Translations under genes and position numbers: made by a program | From: CAZGXI01 sp964529715 | Lineage (GTDB): Bacteria > Chloroflexota > Anaerolineae > Aggregatilineales > Ch27 | Direction: 5' to 3' | NCBI GenBank assembly: GCA_964529715.1 | Contig: CAZGXI010000043.1 | Coordinates: 1 to 34,269 of the forward strand | DNA: 34,269 nucleotides | Shown: one piece after another, positions 18,401 through 24,926 of the stretch | Layout: every line of letters begins with the position of its first letter | How positions within the stretch are numbered: the first letter of the stretch is position 1 | The notes under the pieces: generated by a model | The model's database searches: none | What the model saw: only the letters and a program-made list of their open reading frames with translations | What the model was told of the DNA's origin: nothing

Positions 18401-18965
18401 CCCAATCGATGGCTTCCGTCCACGTGGTGCTCATGTACACGTTGAGCACCCGCGCATCGACGCCCATCGGGTCTTCGTAGACTGTCGTCGTCGACCAGTT
18501 CCAATAGCTGTCGTTGGACCAGCGGTAGACCAGGTAGCTGCTCTGCCAGTCGGTGTAGGTGGAGGGCGCCGGTCCGTCGTACAGGCTGACGTGGGTCTCG
18601 TTGGCGCTGTTGGTGGATTCCGCTTTCCAGCGCAGGGTGACTCGGGTCACCCGGCAGGTCTGCCCGAAGTCCACGCTGCCCATGAACTGTTCCTGACGCC
18701 CCTGCCAGCGTCCCAGGGCATACAGCGTCCCTTCGCTTGCGTTGTGCCACAGGGAGAAGTAGTACCCATTGTCGAAGTCGGTGGACATCCACCAGCCCTC
18801 GTAGCCGATCGTGAAGTCCCAGCGCAGCGTGCCACAGCCGCCCTGAGCCTGGGCCTGCTGCGGCGCGCCGGGCGACCAGGATACAGCAGTGCCGGGAACG
18901 GACAGCGTACCCAGCACGGTGAGCACAACAGTGGTATGGAGCAGGCGGCGGGCGGATCGGGGCAT
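15402..18965 (-). CDS. large secreted multidomain surface protein with M23-like domain and C-terminal membrane region
   Basis: A 1187-residue protein. Signal peptide 1-40. Two related beta-sandwich, carbohydrate-binding-like domains (about 41-195 and 234-398) each end with IDW[VI]EV. Between them is a thrombospondin-3-like calcium motif, DGDGDGVPDAEDACP (about 198-212). Residues ~411-490 resemble a peptidase M23 (LytM) core: EHSFGQYGSPVAFDFA, GAPVHAVAEGTVESV and GRFGHSVVLQY. Candidate zinc ligands are His416, Asp428 and His478, but the H-to-D spacing is longer than the classic HxxxD, so activity is uncertain. Two more lectin-like domains (~610-770 and ~800-960) follow. The last ~215 residues have several hydrophobic helices and a final TM with basic end (WAVDRVRSSFLAAS). 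The layout suits an adsorption or penetration protein anchored by its C-terminus. Confidence 0.8.
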   Translation of the reverse strand: MPRSARRLLHTTVVLTVLGTLSVPGTAVSWSPGAPQQAQAQGGCGTLRWDFTIGYEGWWMSTDFDNGYYFSLWHNASEGTLYALGRWQGRQEQFMGSVDFGQTCRVTRVTLRWKAESTNSANETHVSLYDGPAPSTYTDWQSSYLVYRWSNDSYWNWSTTTVYEDPMGVDARVLNVYMSTTWTEAIDWVEVETYQPSDGDGDGVPDAEDACPTEGNQGSGVDASGCPNAPSNTCQDRRWEFEANTEGWTFQEAFRVVTGRTVVEGAWQGELDGAAGLTAAGYNGSTSQEEFLNAAFTFNQPCQVARVSLRWKLQSEVPDTLLRLRLLNPDGGGGYTNTAELAISGGPGTWDVYDWYPLEAASITATFAQASVLNVFYGNLEQTQAHRAIVIDWIEVDVAEPLDWQLGRPLAQSDEHSFGQYGSPVAFDFAYAVTAFSYQWGAPVHAVAEGTVESVRPVSLSSTTCAPNLFGHNGRFGHSVVLQYQAFGFSAGEVPPATCLLSHPDLPFGGVYWELDAAVSGFYGYTNLHDLYVDLAGASVVVVSSPTYGRVHYLVTQPQVVEGGAVSQGCVIGYTFGFYPERTDALQGIGGLERAEEGIAFVALYDGGGSPRSVLPYNFQVYPSNSSTPCVEGAIEAQCIDANSRLENNASGWVVEDPAGTISLPGGGLRLAGRISQALLFPPEGEYSLVVDARLEAPAPDGQPQVLKVGMGDVRPPNGPIDIQVPANGEPVHFTVPPQVWTPNSGTDQYDLYLQPGLFNTAAIVVDFVCVSDNEADPVNLPSSCAFANPRFNNASGWIASTNGLNGDPRFEEGTVTIPGGAWIEQSVTLQPGDYTFSYEGRLRPRIYEGAHSVTAEWTFSPASGGSIFDTIDWTGQADQISVEATTTASFRISATNATDPAEDELQLNEVCITPAGGPPATPVTGGQFAEECEVCSYTTSGDVAHDLRELIAWLACQVRQLWFCHAYTIAYGTWEGILNILRGIGMLGRYLAYAAQRFLLFGQDFTYYLGGHLANLGLRMSEVAGGRTVYVEGGGGATFWDVLVTLFDGLRDVLVTLLDDLLAAIQTLVAALSPVVTTLLNLVVGVLNMLTTVLNTILAQIALIPQIGASIIGAIQNSTPTPIPGAPDCSTPNLNPLCIGTYVVDNTLFRPTSPAVMLVPLVLGAASLWLIAWAVDRVRSSFLAAS

Positions 18966-18988
18966 TCAGGCTTCCAGTCTGGCAGACG

Positions 18989-19027
18989 CCGCCGGGGAGA
19001 AACCCGTGAAGGTGCGCTCCCCGGCGG
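18989..19027 (-). terminator. perfect 11-bp inverted repeat between coat-like genes and the large surface-protein gene
   Basis: CCGCCGGGGAG (18989-18999) and CTCCCCGGCGG (19017-19027) are exact complements around a 17-base loop, in the 85-base gap before the 1187-aa gene. No T-run follows on the minus strand, so it is not a canonical intrinsic terminator. It could attenuate transcription or protect the 3' end of the upstream mRNA. Ff phages have a terminator in the equivalent position after gene VIII. Confidence 0.5.
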
Positions 19028-19050
19028 ACGGATAGTGAGGGCAGCGGGGA

Positions 19051-19212
19051 CTACCCGCCGGAGAAGATGTTCTTGATGCTGCGCGTGACCATCACCAGCA
19101 GCCCTGCCGCCAGCGACAGTCCCGCCACGATAGCGAACAGCGGCCACAGCCCGTTGAACAGGCTCGATGCCGTGCTCAGCAGCTGCGTCATGTCGAAGTT
19201 GAAACTCGCCAC
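19051..19212 (-). CDS. coat/pilin-like small membrane protein, copy 2
   Basis: A 53-residue protein starting at GTG, 10 bases after AAAGGAG. Layout: a short N-terminus with Asp7 (ASFNFDMTQLL), one hydrophobic helix (~22-42, from LWPLFAIVAG to AAGLLVMV), and a basic C-terminal tail TRSIKNIFSGG. This N-acidic, hydrophobic, C-basic design is that of inovirus major coat proteins and of some pilin-like subunits; no family is recognised by name. It shares about four-fifths of its residues with the adjacent 54-aa protein, so the two arose by tandem duplication. Initiation could also be at the internal ATG (Met8), but the ribosome-binding site fits GTG. Confidence 0.75.
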   Translation of the reverse strand: MASFNFDMTQLLSTASSLFNGLWPLFAIVAGLSLAAGLLVMVTRSIKNIFSGG

Positions 19213-19270
19213 GGATTGCCTACTCCTTTCCTGATAACTCGGATACTGCCGGACGGGATGCCTGGAGCCG

Positions 19271-19435
19271 CTACGCGCCGCCGGAGAAGATGTTCCTGAT
19301 GCTGCGCGTGACCATGACCAGCAGCCCGGCGGACAGGCTCAGCCCGGCGATGATGGCGAAGATCGGCCACAGCCCGTTGAACAGGTTCGCCGCCACGTCG
19401 AGCAGCCCGGTCATGTCGAAGTTGAAGCTGGACAT
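19271..19435 (-). CDS. coat/pilin-like small membrane protein, copy 1
   Basis: A 54-residue protein starting at ATG, 11 bases after AAAGGAG. Same layout as its neighbour: SSFNFDMTGLLDVAANLFNG, then the helix from LWPIFAIIAG to SAGLLVMV, then TRSIRNIFSGGA. Conservation with the second copy is concentrated in the helix and the basic tail, while residues 10-18 vary. It stands 58 bases upstream of copy 2, and each has its own strong ribosome-binding site, as expected for abundant structural subunits. Mature processing is not evident because no signal peptidase site precedes the helix. Confidence 0.78.
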   Translation of the reverse strand: MSSFNFDMTGLLDVAANLFNGLWPIFAIIAGLSLSAGLLVMVTRSIRNIFSGGA

Positions 19436-19460
19436 CGAATCAAGATCTCCTTTCTGAAAA

Positions 19461-19622
19461 CTAGAGGCGAATACGCCGGATGAGCCGGTAGAGGCTGCCC
19501 GCCAGTGTGCCCAGCAGGTACAGCCCCAGCGCGCTCCCTGCCGCCGGAAGTGCCAGCGGCGCGATGAGCTGCCCCAGGAACTGCTCGGCCAGGCTGAGCA
19601 CGTCGGGTGTGGGCGGCGTCAC
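19461..19622 (-). CDS. small membrane protein (53 aa), minor-coat-like
   Basis: A 53-residue protein starting at GTG, which overlaps the TGA of the preceding 40-aa gene (GTGA). It has a Pro/Thr N-terminus (TPPTPDVLSLAEQ), a hydrophobic central stretch (~15-43) and a strongly basic end, YRLIRRIRL. Size and charge layout resemble small virion or pilus membrane subunits. No family is recognised. It is too compact to be enzymatic. Translational coupling to its neighbour suggests equimolar production. Confidence 0.65.
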   Translation of the reverse strand: MTPPTPDVLSLAEQFLGQLIAPLALPAAGSALGLYLLGTLAGSLYRLIRRIRL

Positions 19623-19741
19623 TCGAAGTCCTCCGCGTCCAGCGGCCCCGCGTTCAGCATCACGTCGAACAGCGCCTCCAGCCCGGCCACCAGCAGCGCC
19701 GTGATGGCCGTCGGCAGGACGATCATCAGCCAGCCGCTCAT
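19619..19741 (-). CDS. very small membrane protein (40 aa)
   Basis: A 40-residue protein. A single hydrophobic helix occupies ~3-20 (GWLMIVLPTAITALLVAGL), followed by an acidic tail (LDAEDFE). Its ATG overlaps the previous stop (ATGA) and its stop overlaps the next start (GTGA), so it is locked into the operon on both sides; this is the main evidence that it is a gene. The charge polarity is opposite to that of its neighbours (acidic C-terminus). By size and position it could correspond to minor coat proteins such as pVII or pIX of filamentous phage; this is inference. Confidence 0.6.
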   Translation of the reverse strand: MSGWLMIVLPTAITALLVAGLEALFDVMLNAGPLDAEDFE

Positions 19742-20097
19742 ACCCGCCCTCGCACCACTGCGACGACGAACGCGACGACCAGCAGCGTGAGCTGCACCAG
19801 TCCCAGGAACACCAGCGCCAGGTCGCCCGCCGTGACCTCCATCCGCACCGCCACCGCCTGCCCCGATGGGTCCAGCGTGCTGTAGAGCAGCGTGTCGGGC
19901 GTGGGTGTCGGGGTGATGGTGGGCGTGGCCGTCTCGGTAGGCATGGCGGTCGGCGTGGGCGTGGCCGTCTCCTGCCGCAGCGGCGACGCCCCGGCGTGGT
20001 CCACCGCTGCCGCCAGGAGCGCCAGCAGGCAGCAGACGAGCATGGCGGCGAAGGCGAGGTCGTCTCGACGGGTCTGGTTCAGTCTGGGCTGTCTCAT
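19738..20097 (-). CDS. two-TM membrane protein with Thr-Pro linker, first gene of the element's left arm
   Basis: A 119-residue protein. The start at 20097 is preceded by AGGAG at 9 bases. Residues 1-12 are basic, and TM or signal helix ~13-33 (LAFAAMLVCCLLALLAAA) follows. A linker of alternating Thr and Pro (~44-69) leads to a short beta-like segment (SGQAVAVRMEV), then a second TM helix (~93-115) and the tail RGRV. No family is recognised. The same TM plus Thr-Pro design recurs in three other proteins of this arm, suggesting a common extracellular assembly. Confidence 0.72.
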   Translation of the reverse strand: MRQPRLNQTRRDDLAFAAMLVCCLLALLAAAVDHAGASPLRQETATPTPTAMPTETATPTITPTPTPDTLLYSTLDPSGQAVAVRMEVTAGDLALVFLGLVQLTLLVVAFVVAVVRGRV

Positions 20098-20348
20098 GGC
20101 GATCTGCTCCTGCGATAGCATGTCTGAGTCTTGTCACAGATTCGCGCACCCGCTGAGCTGGTAAGCTCCTCTTCGTCTGTGCAGGTCTTCTCCGGCTTTC
20201 CAGACGAAAAATGGCTTCTGAGCCACCCACCCCTGATTTTTGACTCTACAATTGGGGACGTATTGTGGGTGTTCTCCCCCCGGCCTTGTCTACAATTCAT
20301 CTCAACGCCCGCGCAGTCCCCCTGAGGACCCATTCCAGGAGTCGGAGG
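20098..20348. promoter_or_regulatory. divergent control region of the element
   Basis: This 251-base non-coding region separates the two arms and must hold promoters for both. Visible: an exact 9-bp direct repeat TCTACAATT (20245-20253 and 20289-20297), whose copies start 44 bases apart, about four helical turns. Each contains a -10-like TACAAT. A TTGACT at 20240-20245 could be a -35 for a plus-strand promoter, but spacing to a -10 is not ideal. The repeats could be operators for the winged-helix protein encoded just downstream. No minus-strand promoter could be assigned. Confidence 0.45.
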
Positions 20349-20663
20349 ATGAAGTATCCCGCTCGTCTCTCGCCCAACCAGGCCTCGATCCTCTGGTCCA
20401 TCGTCCGCCTGCAGGTGGATCGCCAGGAGGGACAGGGCGTCACCCTGCACGAGATCGCCGAGGCCTCCGGCCTGGGCTACTCCACCGTCAAGGAAAACCT
20501 CGCCCGTCTCGAACTGCGCGAGGTCATCGCCCGCGAGGCCACCGGCGGGCGCGGACGCGCCTACCGCTACCTCGTCCTCATCCGCCTGCCCCGCCAGGAA
20601 ATCCATCTCGAACAGGAGGAAAGGCCCGGTGCAGATCACCCCGCTGCACGCGCGCTGGCTTGA
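20349..20663 (+). CDS. winged-helix transcriptional regulator (MarR/ArsR-like fold)
   Basis: A 104-residue protein starting at ATG right after AGGAGTCGGAGG. Residues ~8-70 form a helix-turn-helix with wing: LSPNQASILWSIVRLQ, then TLHEIAEASGLGYSTVKENL (recognition helix region), then LELREVIAREATGG and the wing RGRAYRYLVL. The C-terminus is basic and Ala-rich without recognisable ligand domain. As first gene of the right arm, adjacent to the divergent promoter region with repeated TCTACAATT boxes, it is the likely switch of the element; this is inference. It overlaps the next gene by 35 bases. Confidence 0.78.
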   Translation: MKYPARLSPNQASILWSIVRLQVDRQEGQGVTLHEIAEASGLGYSTVKENLARLELREVIAREATGGRGRAYRYLVLIRLPRQEIHLEQEERPGADHPAARALA

Positions 20664-20961
20664 CGCCCTCGCCGGGCGCGACCAGGGCACCCTGCTCATT
20701 GCCCTGGCCGCCCTGCTGGCCGTCCTGTGGCTGTGCTACGGGCGCTGGCTGTGGCCGCGCCTGCTGCCCGCCTTCCGCCGGGCCGTCCTGCCGCTGTTTC
20801 TCCTCACCCTGCTGATTGCTGCCCTGGGGATGTCCTATGCTGACCGGTCTGCGCCGTTCGATGCCGACACCTTCGACCCGGCGGTTCTCTTTGCCGATCC
20901 CGCCCTGGCTGTGGATCGGCTGCGCGGCGTTGATCTTGCGCCTGGCCGCAGTTGGCGCTGA
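20629..20961 (+). CDS. small two-TM membrane protein
   Basis: A 110-residue frame starting at GTG after a strong AGGAGGAAAGG. Two hydrophobic helices lie at ~22-38 (LLIALAALLAVLWLCY) and ~52-68 (LPLFLLTLLIAALGMSY), joined by a basic loop (RLLPAFRRA). The last ~40 residues overlap the glycosyltransferase gene by 125 bases in another frame. That is far more than other junctions in the element, so the C-terminus may be the product of an old frameshift. No family is recognised. Confidence 0.6.
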   Translation: MQITPLHARWLDALAGRDQGTLLIALAALLAVLWLCYGRWLWPRLLPAFRRAVLPLFLLTLLIAALGMSYADRSAPFDADTFDPAVLFADPALAVDRLRGVDLAPGRSWR

Positions 20962-22438
20962 GTCGCTCTGGTACGACGAAGCCTTCTCCTGGTGGGTCGC
21001 CCGGCTTTCCGGCCAGGACTTCTGGACCGCCCTGGCCGGCGACGTGCACCCGCCGCTGTGGTACCTGGTCGAGTGGCTGAACGTCCGGCTGCTGGGGGAC
21101 AGCGAGGCCGCGCTGCGCTTCCCCTAGGTGTGGTTCGGCCTGGGCGCGGTGCTGCTGGTCTACTTCATCGCCAGGGAGTTCACCTCCGAGCGCGGCGCGC
21201 TGATTGCCGAGGCGCTGGCCGCCGGGATGCCCGCCGCCGGGCTGTACTACGCGAACGAGGCGCGCATGTACGCCCTGCTGGCACTGCTCTGCCTGCTGGC
21301 GCTGTGGGCGGCGCTGAAGGGCCGCTGGCTGCTCTACATCGCGGCGGCAGGCCTGGCCCTCTACACCCACAACCTCGCGCTCGTCTACGTCGCGGCGGCG
21401 GGGGGTGCGGCCATCGTCTGCGGCCCGGATCGCCGCCGGGCGCTGCCGGCCAATGCGGCGGTCGCCGCGCTCTGGCTGCCCTGGATGGCCGTCATGCTCG
21501 GCCAGATGGGCGCGATGGGTCAGGGTTTCTGGCTGTGGACCATCCAGGGTCTCGGCGAGCTGCTCTGGCCGCTGCCCGCCCTGATCCTGGGCTGCCGCCT
21601 CCCGAACGCGCTGCAGATGCACGGCTTCGCCGTCGTCTTTGGGATGACCTTGCTCAGCCTGGTCGCCGCCCGGCGCCGGCTGAAGACGCGGCGCGGCGCG
21701 CTGCTGCTGGCCTTCACCTTCGGCGCGCCTGCCCTGGCCGCCCTCGCCTCGGTTCTCTGGCGGCCTGTCTACCTGCCCCGCGCCTTCATCCCCTCCGCCT
21801 TCGGCGTCGTGATCCTGTGGGGCGCGGCGCTGGCCGCGCTGTCGAAGGACAACCGCCGCGTCGCAGGTCTGCTCGTCGCTGCCGTGATGCTCGCCGGGCT
21901 GGTCAGCTACTACTTCCCCGCCTCCTCGAACCGCCAGGACGCACGCGCCTGGCTGAACGAGGCGTTGGCGGATTGGCAGCCCGGCGACGTGCTCTACCAC
22001 ACCAACATCACCATGGCCGTGCTGACCCACTACTACACGCCCGACCTGCCTTACCGCCTGTAGCCGCGCGCCAGCGACCTCAACCAGGCCCTCACCGAGC
22101 GGACGAAGGCCGCGATGGGCTTTGAACTGGCCGAACCGGGCGAGCTGGCCGGGCAGGGCTTCCGGCGGGCCTGGGTCGTCTGGCACGCCAATCCCATGAC
22201 CGTCCTCGCCGAGCAGGAGGAGACGCTGGCTTTCCTCGGCGCGCATCCGAACCGCCTGGTGAGCACCCTCTACGAAAACGCCCTGGGCCGCGTGTCGCTG
22301 TACGAAGTGCTGCTTCAACCTGAAGAGGCGGCCCGTGAATGTGGTTTTGCCTGGGGACCGCCGAATCGCCGCTCTAGCGGGGAAACACTTTTGGACTTGA
22401 TTGAACCGCTCTCGGAGTGTGCCGCCCATGCCCGGTAA
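20837..22438 (+). pseudogene. GT-C glycosyltransferase (PMT/ArnT-like) interrupted by two in-frame TAG codons
   Basis: One continuous frame of 534 codons, counting the final TAA, is broken only by TAG at 21125-21127 and 22061-22063. The pieces are 20837-21127 (96 aa), 21128-22063 (311 aa) and 22064-22438 (124 aa). The first piece has the catalytic GT-C signature: an acidic pair in LWYDEAFSWW after TM1 and DVHPPLWYLVEW. The rest has 8-9 TM segments and a soluble tail with NRLVSTLYEN. At the first TAG the homologous motif is usually RLPS, so TCG to TAG is possible; CAG to TAG would also fit both sites. No frameshift occurs, and the tail overlaps the next start normally. It is either a recent pseudogene, a readthrough gene, or affected by base-call errors. 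The expected role is glycosylation of the element's Thr/Ser/Pro-rich surface proteins. The start could also be 20861. Confidence 0.75.
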
Positions 22439-24464
22439 AGGAAAGCCACGCCGGAGGGCGCAGGTCGGGACGTCGAAGTCCCGGCGCGCGTATGACGCGA
22501 CCCTGGTCGGCTCCCCGCAGCCGCCCAACCTGGACGCGAAGCCAACCCGCGTGGACCTGCTTCAGCCTGACCTGGAACACCTGCCGCCGGAGGAGCGCAG
22601 ACGCCGCCGGGAACTCGAACGCCTGACCCACCCTTTGGGACCGTTGGGCGCGCTCCAGGTGCGCTGGGCGTTGAAGCTGGCCCGCGATCCCCTGCGCCGC
22701 CAGCGCCTCCGGCAGCGGCTGGCTCTGCACGAGCGCGCCGTCCGCCGCAGGCACGCCCAGGACCGCTCGAAGCGCGAACTCTTCCGCGAGGCGGACATCT
22801 TCCAGCAGATCATCGTCGGCGTCTGGTCGCGCCTGGGCTTCGCTCACACGACTGCCGGCTCGAAGAATCGCCGCCGCAGGACCCAGCGCGTCAGGATCGA
22901 GCGCGTCGGCTGCCAGGAGGAGCGGCTCTACTACAAGGTCCTCACCACCCGCCGGACCATGCTCGGCTGGAAGAACGCGCTGCCCTACAAGGTCAGCGCC
23001 GGCGACCTCATCTCCGAGAGCACCCTCTTTGAGTTGTCTGTCGCCTGCCAGCGCCGCGTCACCGCCTACCACGAGGACCGCAGGGGCGTCTGGGTCATTG
23101 TGGACCGGCTCGAAGGCGTCAGCGGCCTGCCGACCATGGTCCGCTTCCCGGCCATGTTCGAGCACTTCCCCGACGCTCACAAGCCCGTGGGCGACCGCCG
23201 CCCTGTCATCTGCCTGGGCGTGCGCGAGCACCGCAAGATCTCCTTCGCCGATCTCGAAGACCACCCGCACATCCTGGTCGGCGGCGAGTCCGGCGGCGGG
23301 AAGTCGAACTTCGTCAACAACCTGATCTGCTCGCTCATCGCCCGGCAGTCGCCCGACCACATCCGCCTGATCCTGGTGGACCTCAAGCGTGTCGAGTTCA
23401 GCATGTACGCCGGTGTCCCTCACCTGGCCGGCGAGGTGCTCACCCAGCCGGAGGAAGTCGTCGCCGTGCTGGGCAGTCTCGTCGCGCTCATCGACCGGCG
23501 GATGCGCCGGCTCGAAGGAAAGGCCCGCAAGCTCTCCGACTGGAACCGCAGGTATCCCGGCGACCCCATGCCCCGCGTCCTGCTCGTCATCGACGAGTTC
23601 GCCCAGCTCATGCTCGGCCAGCCGAAGGAGATCACCGACCTGGTCGTCAGCCTGCTCAGCCAGGTCACCAACCTGGGCCGCGCGGCAGGGGTCCACGCCC
23701 TGGTCTGCACCCAGCGCCCGGCCATCCAGGTCGTCCCGGCCAACGTCAAGTACAACATGCCCCTTCGCATCGCCGGGTCCGTCTCGACCGCCACCGACAG
23801 CATGACCATCCTGGGCGTGGGCGACGCAGCCGCCCTCGACGACGTGCCGGGCCGCATGGTCGTCAAGTCCGGGCGGCACCGCTTCGTCGTCCAGACCCCC
23901 CTGGTGACGGACGGCGACATCGCCCAGTGCGTCCGCTACGCCCGGACCCTGCCCGACCCGGTTCCCCTGGAACTGCCGGAGCCGAAGGTGCCCCTGATCT
24001 ACAACCGTACCGCCCTGCTGCGCGAGGTCGTGGACCCGGAAGGCGCGTTGGGCGGCGTGCTGGCCGCCGCCCGGCTGGTCGAGGCCTTCGGTGGGGAAGG
24101 GATGTCCCGCGCGATGGCCTCCAACCTGGTCGCCTGGTGCAGGAACGAGGAGGCGCGAACCGGCGCGGTCGTCATCGACGGCCAGCCGTACCTCCTCCTG
24201 CCGGAGCGCAACTACTTCCGCCTGCAGCCGGTCGAGCCGGACGTAGTCGCGGCGCTGACCGAGACCGTCCCGCCCGTCTTCGGCTCGCCGAAAGTGGAAA
24301 CCCTGGCTGAAGGCCTGCCTGTTGAGGACCTCGCGGCGGAGGCAGTGGAGGAGGATGGTGATCTGCCGACGGTGGATCCTGAAGGCCAGGATGATCGCCG
24401 GGAAGGGCTGCTCGAAGCCTGGCGGGCCATCCGCGCCCGCCGGGTATCGCTGTTGGAAACGTGA
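22428..24464 (+). CDS. FtsK/SpoIIIE-type (FtsK-HerA) DNA-pumping ATPase
   Basis: A 678-residue protein from the ATG at 22428, preceded by GGAG. The N-terminal ~130 residues are very basic (Arg-rich helices) and lack TM segments. The motor domain shows Walker A GGESGGGKSN (about 285-294, Lys292), the FtsK motif LILVDLKRVEFSMYAGVPHL, Walker B RVLLVIDEFAQL (about 383-394) and the sensor region GRAAGVHALVCTQRP. Further on are SVSTATDSMTILGVGDA and GRMVV. The C-terminal ~150 residues contain no gamma domain typical of chromosomal FtsK. Family members move dsDNA or ssDNA through membranes in division, conjugation (TcpA, TraB) or virus packaging. Because it lies inside an integrase-bearing element, it is most likely the element's export or assembly motor. 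It overlaps the glycosyltransferase end by 11 bases. Confidence 0.88.
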   Translation: MPGKGKPRRRAQVGTSKSRRAYDATLVGSPQPPNLDAKPTRVDLLQPDLEHLPPEERRRRRELERLTHPLGPLGALQVRWALKLARDPLRRQRLRQRLALHERAVRRRHAQDRSKRELFREADIFQQIIVGVWSRLGFAHTTAGSKNRRRRTQRVRIERVGCQEERLYYKVLTTRRTMLGWKNALPYKVSAGDLISESTLFELSVACQRRVTAYHEDRRGVWVIVDRLEGVSGLPTMVRFPAMFEHFPDAHKPVGDRRPVICLGVREHRKISFADLEDHPHILVGGESGGGKSNFVNNLICSLIARQSPDHIRLILVDLKRVEFSMYAGVPHLAGEVLTQPEEVVAVLGSLVALIDRRMRRLEGKARKLSDWNRRYPGDPMPRVLLVIDEFAQLMLGQPKEITDLVVSLLSQVTNLGRAAGVHALVCTQRPAIQVVPANVKYNMPLRIAGSVSTATDSMTILGVGDAAALDDVPGRMVVKSGRHRFVVQTPLVTDGDIAQCVRYARTLPDPVPLELPEPKVPLIYNRTALLREVVDPEGALGGVLAAARLVEAFGGEGMSRAMASNLVAWCRNEEARTGAVVIDGQPYLLLPERNYFRLQPVEPDVVAALTETVPPVFGSPKVETLAEGLPVEDLAAEAVEEDGDLPTVDPEGQDDRREGLLEAWRAIRARRVSLLET

Positions 24465-24479
24465 CGTGAAAGGGGACCT

Positions 24480-24926
24480 GTGAACGAGAATCCTGTCCTG
24501 TGGGTCGGCCTGTTCTGCTGTCTCGGCCCGGCGTTGATCTTCTCCGCCGGCGCTTTCGCAGCGCTGGCGGTCCAGCGCTTCCGGCGGCGCTTTGCCTTCG
24601 TGGACCGCCGCGCGCTGGCCGAGGTAGGCTACGCCGGGTCGGGTGATGGCGAACTGGCCGCGCAGCTTCGCAGCCAGCAGAGTGCGTTGAGTTCGAACCG
24701 GCTGCCGGACGCCCCCACGACCTGGAGCGGCGGAAAGTACCGCGCCGACCTGCCGCCCGGCCCGGCTCCCGCCGCCCGCGCCAGTACCACCACCCGCAAG
24801 CCCTCCCCGCCCCCTTCATCCTCACCTTCGGGACTAAATAACCGTGTCCTGCGCGGCGGGCATCCACAGCCGGAGACGCCCGCCGGGGATGCTTACGGGG
24901 TGGACGGCGCTCACGAGGTCTTCTGA
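24480..24926 (+). CDS. single-pass membrane protein of unknown function
   Basis: A 148-residue protein starting at GTG after AAAGGGGA, 15 bases behind the ATPase. A TM helix at ~6-30 (VLWVGLFCCLGPALIFSAGA) is followed by a basic stretch (VQRFRRRF), a folded-looking segment to ~75, and a Pro/Ser/Ala-rich tail. It could be the membrane anchor for the TM-less ATPase next to it, as in two-component conjugative pumps; this is inference. Its TGA overlaps the next ATG by one base. Confidence 0.65.
   Translation: MNENPVLWVGLFCCLGPALIFSAGAFAALAVQRFRRRFAFVDRRALAEVGYAGSGDGELAAQLRSQQSALSSNRLPDAPTTWSGGKYRADLPPGPAPAARASTTTRKPSPPPSSSPSGLNNRVLRGGHPQPETPAGDAYGVDGAHEVF

Noticed and set aside
17310..19076. A 588-codon plus-strand open frame
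   Set aside because: It is a GC-driven shadow of the 1187-aa surface protein; Arg/Val/Gly-rich with no domains.
20804..22528. A 574-codon minus-strand open frame opposite the amber-containing glycosyltransferase
   Set aside because: Its uninterrupted length made me ask whether it is the real gene, but its product is Gln/Arg/Gly/His low complexity. The plus-strand reading has GT-C catalytic motifs and TM helices in all three pieces.
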